A stretch of 28,376 bases of DNA from Chrysochromulina tobinii (taxonomy: Eukaryota; Haptophyta; Prymnesiales; Chrysochromulinaceae): positions 1 through 28,376 of the forward strand of contig JWZX01002859.1 in assembly GCA_001275005.1 (NCBI GenBank), given 5' to 3'. Made by a program: the position numbers and the translations under genes. Of the stretch, positions 26,378 through 28,376 are shown in pieces. The notes below the pieces were generated by a model. It did no database searches. It was not told the origin of the DNA and saw nothing but the letters and a program-made list of their open reading frames with translations. Within the stretch, counting starts at the first letter, position 1; every line of letters begins with the position of its first letter.

Positions 26378-27883
26378 TCACCGGGGCGTTCGTTCTGTTG
26401 GCGACGTCTCCAACGAGACGCACCAGTCGCCGGCCATCACGTCATACACGTGGATCGAGTCGAAGCTAGCACGCAGCTCAGGTTCCTCCAGGATGCGCTC
26501 GAGGTTGAGCTGATAGCGGCGTAGACCACCAATCGCCTGCTCGCGCGTAATGTACCGGCCGAAGGATTCGCCCGAGGCCATGCGGGCCTCGAGGAAGGCC
26601 CAATTCCGCAGCGGCTGGATGTGCGTGCCGAGCAGGTGCACCCGGCATCCGGCGGCGCGGCACTGGCGCACAGAGGCGAGCACAGGCTCGAGGTTGAACA
26701 GTGTCTTCTCGAGAAGCACCGTCCGGCGCAGGGCGAGTGCGCGCTCGACGAGCTGGTCCACGAGGGCGATCGACTCGCGATGCAAATACTGAGAGTGCAG
26801 TAGGTGCTTGCCCGGGCCCGCCCTCTCGTTGTTTCGACGCACGAGCACGGAGAGCTCGTCCTGTCCCCACGCGGCCAGATACTCCTTAATCAGGTCTGCG
26901 GACGCGTCTAGTAACGGCAGCCCGAGGGAGGAAAGATATCGCTTAAGCACGGTGTCCTTGCCCGAGCCGGGCACACCCACCACAATGTACACGTGCTGCT
27001 CGCCCGGTGCAGGCGGCCTCAGCGCTGGCGGGCCACCGGGCTGCAGCAGCGGGGGCTGCAGCAGTGGAGGTGGCGAGCCGTTGGACACTTCGGGACTGTC
27101 GGCAGCTGCTGCAGCGGCGGCGGAAGCGGCGGCGACGGCAGCGGTCGTCAGCGCCTCGGCGGCTTCCTCGTACTCCTTTCCCTCCTCCTCCTCGCTGTCA
27201 GCAGCAGGCTGATCGTCGCCAGCTGCTGTCGAGGGTTCTGCGATCGCATCCGCCGAGCGACTGCTGCTGCTGCTCCCGCTGCTGCCGTAGCCGACAAGGC
27301 CTGGGCCACCTCTCCACGTGGGCATGCGCTCCCAGAGCGTGAGCATGCGCTCGATGATGTGTGCGTGAAGTAGGTGACGCTCCCTGGTAAACGCGTCGTA
27401 CCTACAGGTGAACTCGGGACCTGACTCGCACTCTCGCACCTCGGGCGAGGCGCAGCACAGCACGATCGAGTCGCGGGCGACGGCTGGGTCAGCCCAGTCG
27501 CCAAGGTAGTCGAGCGACTCTAGCGAGCGCTGCAGCAGGCTGTGCTCGTTGTCCGAAAACTCGACGGCGTTCTGCGCCTCGGGCAACTGTTCGAGAGCTT
27601 CGATCTCCTCTGCGCGCAAAGGAGCGATGCGTTGTGGCAACACGGCACTGCCTCTGGGCTGCAACTGCGGCGCGTAGCTATCGAGGTAAAGCGCGCTCGT
27701 GATTACGCGCATTATCTCGGGCTCAGTGCTGCTCAGCAACGCCGGTCGCTCCTCTGCGAGGCACAGTAGCGGTCGGCACGACCGCGGTGCGTCCTTGTGG
27801 TAAATTGTCCTCGACCATGCGATAGCTTGCGGCGCATGGCGCCCCGACACCTGTGAAGCCAGCAGGAAGGTCGCTGTGCACAT
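26378..27883 (-). CDS. Zeta-toxin-like P-loop kinase-domain protein with novel N-terminus
   Basis: A 501-residue frame. The C-terminal half (about 298-490) begins with VYIVVGVPGSGKDT, a Walker A motif with Lys309. LPLLDASADLIKEYL, a YLHRESIALVDQLVERAL helix, RTVLLEKT and CRVHLLGTHIQPLRNW follow, then a RYITREQAIGGLRRY helix. This order matches the zeta-toxin/UDP-N-acetylglucosamine kinase-like P-loop fold, which also occurs in many eukaryotic housekeeping-type proteins. Nothing suggests a toxin here: there is no antitoxin partner and the setting is a eukaryotic chromosome. Residues 1-195 resemble nothing I know. A Ser/Glu/Ala/Pro-rich linker (200-295), including a run of Ala, separates the halves. 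The start is uncertain; a later Met (in IMRVITSALYLD, about residue 58) is an alternative. Confidence 0.75.
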   Translation of the reverse strand: MCTATFLLASQVSGRHAPQAIAWSRTIYHKDAPRSCRPLLCLAEERPALLSSTEPEIMRVITSALYLDSYAPQLQPRGSAVLPQRIAPLRAEEIEALEQLPEAQNAVEFSDNEHSLLQRSLESLDYLGDWADPAVARDSIVLCCASPEVRECESGPEFTCRYDAFTRERHLLHAHIIERMLTLWERMPTWRGGPGLVGYGSSGSSSSSRSADAIAEPSTAAGDDQPAADSEEEEGKEYEEAAEALTTAAVAAASAAAAAAADSPEVSNGSPPPLLQPPLLQPGGPPALRPPAPGEQHVYIVVGVPGSGKDTVLKRYLSSLGLPLLDASADLIKEYLAAWGQDELSVLVRRNNERAGPGKHLLHSQYLHRESIALVDQLVERALALRRTVLLEKTLFNLEPVLASVRQCRAAGCRVHLLGTHIQPLRNWAFLEARMASGESFGRYITREQAIGGLRRYQLNLERILEEPELRASFDSIHVYDVMAGDWCVSLETSPTERTPR

Positions 27884-27910
27884 GGGGTGCGCAGCCGCCG
27901 CTTCGAAAGC

Positions 27911-27949
27911 AGGATTCCTTCTTTCGAATTGACGAAGAAAAGGAATCCT
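27911..27949. repeat. Short inverted repeat (hairpin) between divergent genes
   Basis: AGGATTCCTTCTTTCG pairs with CGAAGAAAAGGAATCCT across a 6-base loop, with one bulge. It lies between the minus-strand kinase gene and the plus-strand gene at 27991. It may be an operator-like site or chance. Confidence 0.6.
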
Positions 27950-27964
27950 TGTGTATTAAGAGGA

Positions 27965-27988
27965 CCTCTTTCGTTACCTCTTTCGTTA
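27965..27988 (+). repeat. 12-bp tandem repeat directly before the ATG at 27991
   Basis: CCTCTTTCGTTA occurs twice without mismatch and is followed by CAATG. This pyrimidine-rich stretch would be the 5' leader or initiator of the gene at 27991. Confidence 0.7.
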
Positions 27989-27990
27989 CA

Positions 27991-28290
27991 ATGAAAAAAG
28001 GCTCAATCAAGCATGCAAGCAATTCCTATCTTTGGGCAAAACTCGTGGTGGCATGCAAGACGCCGATGAATCGTCGAAGCTCGATCCTGCTGCGCCGCGC
28101 GTTTAGAGTGCTCAAGCACGACTACGACGAGAGCGAGCGTGCCCTTGCTGCTGAGCGTGCCGTTCGCGTATCAGCGGTCGGCGAATTAACAGGGCTCCTC
28201 CAGCGCGCAGAGGCCGCGGAGCGCGAGGCGCGCGAGCTCAATGCTTCAGTGCACACGCGTGCAGCTTCTGCGCATAGCTCGCTCCAATAA
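27991..28290 (+). CDS. Start of a coiled-coil protein of unknown function, probably continuing past the window
   Basis: From the ATG at 27991 the frame gives 99 residues ending at TAA 28288-28290. The frame is also open upstream to 27853, overlapping the divergent gene. Residues 40-90 form a charged heptad-like helix (YDESERALAAERAVRV, then LLQRAEAAEREARELNA). After the stop, one frame near the window end reads as plausible protein (AIESGGSSAGGGGSYQRG). A GT at 28259 and TTTGCAG ending at 28312 would join the two in phase as a 54-nt intron, bypassing the stop. That intron is short and weak, so this is tentative. No family is recognised. Confidence 0.45.
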   Translation: MKKGSIKHASNSYLWAKLVVACKTPMNRRSSILLRRAFRVLKHDYDESERALAAERAVRVSAVGELTGLLQRAEAAEREARELNASVHTRAASAHSSLQ

Positions 28291-28376
28291 GGCACCAACG
28301 CACGTTTGCAGAGCCTGCCATCGAGTCGGGTGGCAGCAGCGCTGGTGGTGGCGGTAGCTACCAGCGAGGAATGGAG

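Overview
This window looks like nuclear DNA of a unicellular eukaryotic alga. A haptophyte-type protist is my best guess, but it is not proven. The evidence is: GC-rich protein genes on both strands, separated by hundreds of bases and not in operons; three genes that read correctly only after removing short GT-AG introns (74, 99 and 118 nt); TTAGGG-type telomeric repeats; organelle-type N-terminal leaders; a MORN3-like ciliary protein; and a decayed Ty1/copia retrotransposon. All functional calls come from reading motifs by eye. No database search was run.

Layout: 1-87 is one copy of an 87-bp repeat found again at 14803-14889. 313-987 (+) is a small secreted or plastid-directed protein with a CRM/YhbY-like core. 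988-2337 has no gene but may hold the 3' LTR of the retroelement. 2338-4895 (-) is a 5'-truncated, internally deleted copia element. 5171-5712 is an imperfect inverted repeat. 6264-6321 is a 13-bp tandem array resembling heat-shock elements. 6581-7921 (+) is a SufS-type cysteine desulfurase. 8111-10420 (+) is B12-dependent methylmalonyl-CoA mutase. 10582-13410 (+) is a TPR / 2OG-Fe(II) oxygenase-like / O-fucosyltransferase-like fusion. 13476-14262 holds interstitial telomeric repeats and a sharply AT-rich island with coding-like fragments in both orientations. 14965-16079 (+) is MORN3 with a C-terminal EF-hand-like extension. 17116-18225 (-) is a divergent LUC7 splicing factor. 18693-24501 (+) is a large DDT/WHIM/PHD chromatin protein. 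25236-26039 (+) is a stand-alone BIO3-type dethiobiotin synthetase. 26378-27883 (-) is a zeta-toxin-like P-loop kinase. 27991 onward (+) is the start of a coiled-coil protein that runs towards the window edge.

The genes are a mixed set. LUC7 and the PHD protein share a divergent promoter region containing a near-perfect direct repeat. Two cofactor-linked functions are present: biotin synthesis, and the B12-dependent mutase of propionate metabolism, a pathway whose carboxylase needs biotin. They lie about 15 kb apart and I would not read them as a cluster. The most unusual items are the hydroxylase-fucosyltransferase fusion, the AT-rich island among telomeric repeats, and the LUC7 homologue that has lost its zinc ligands.
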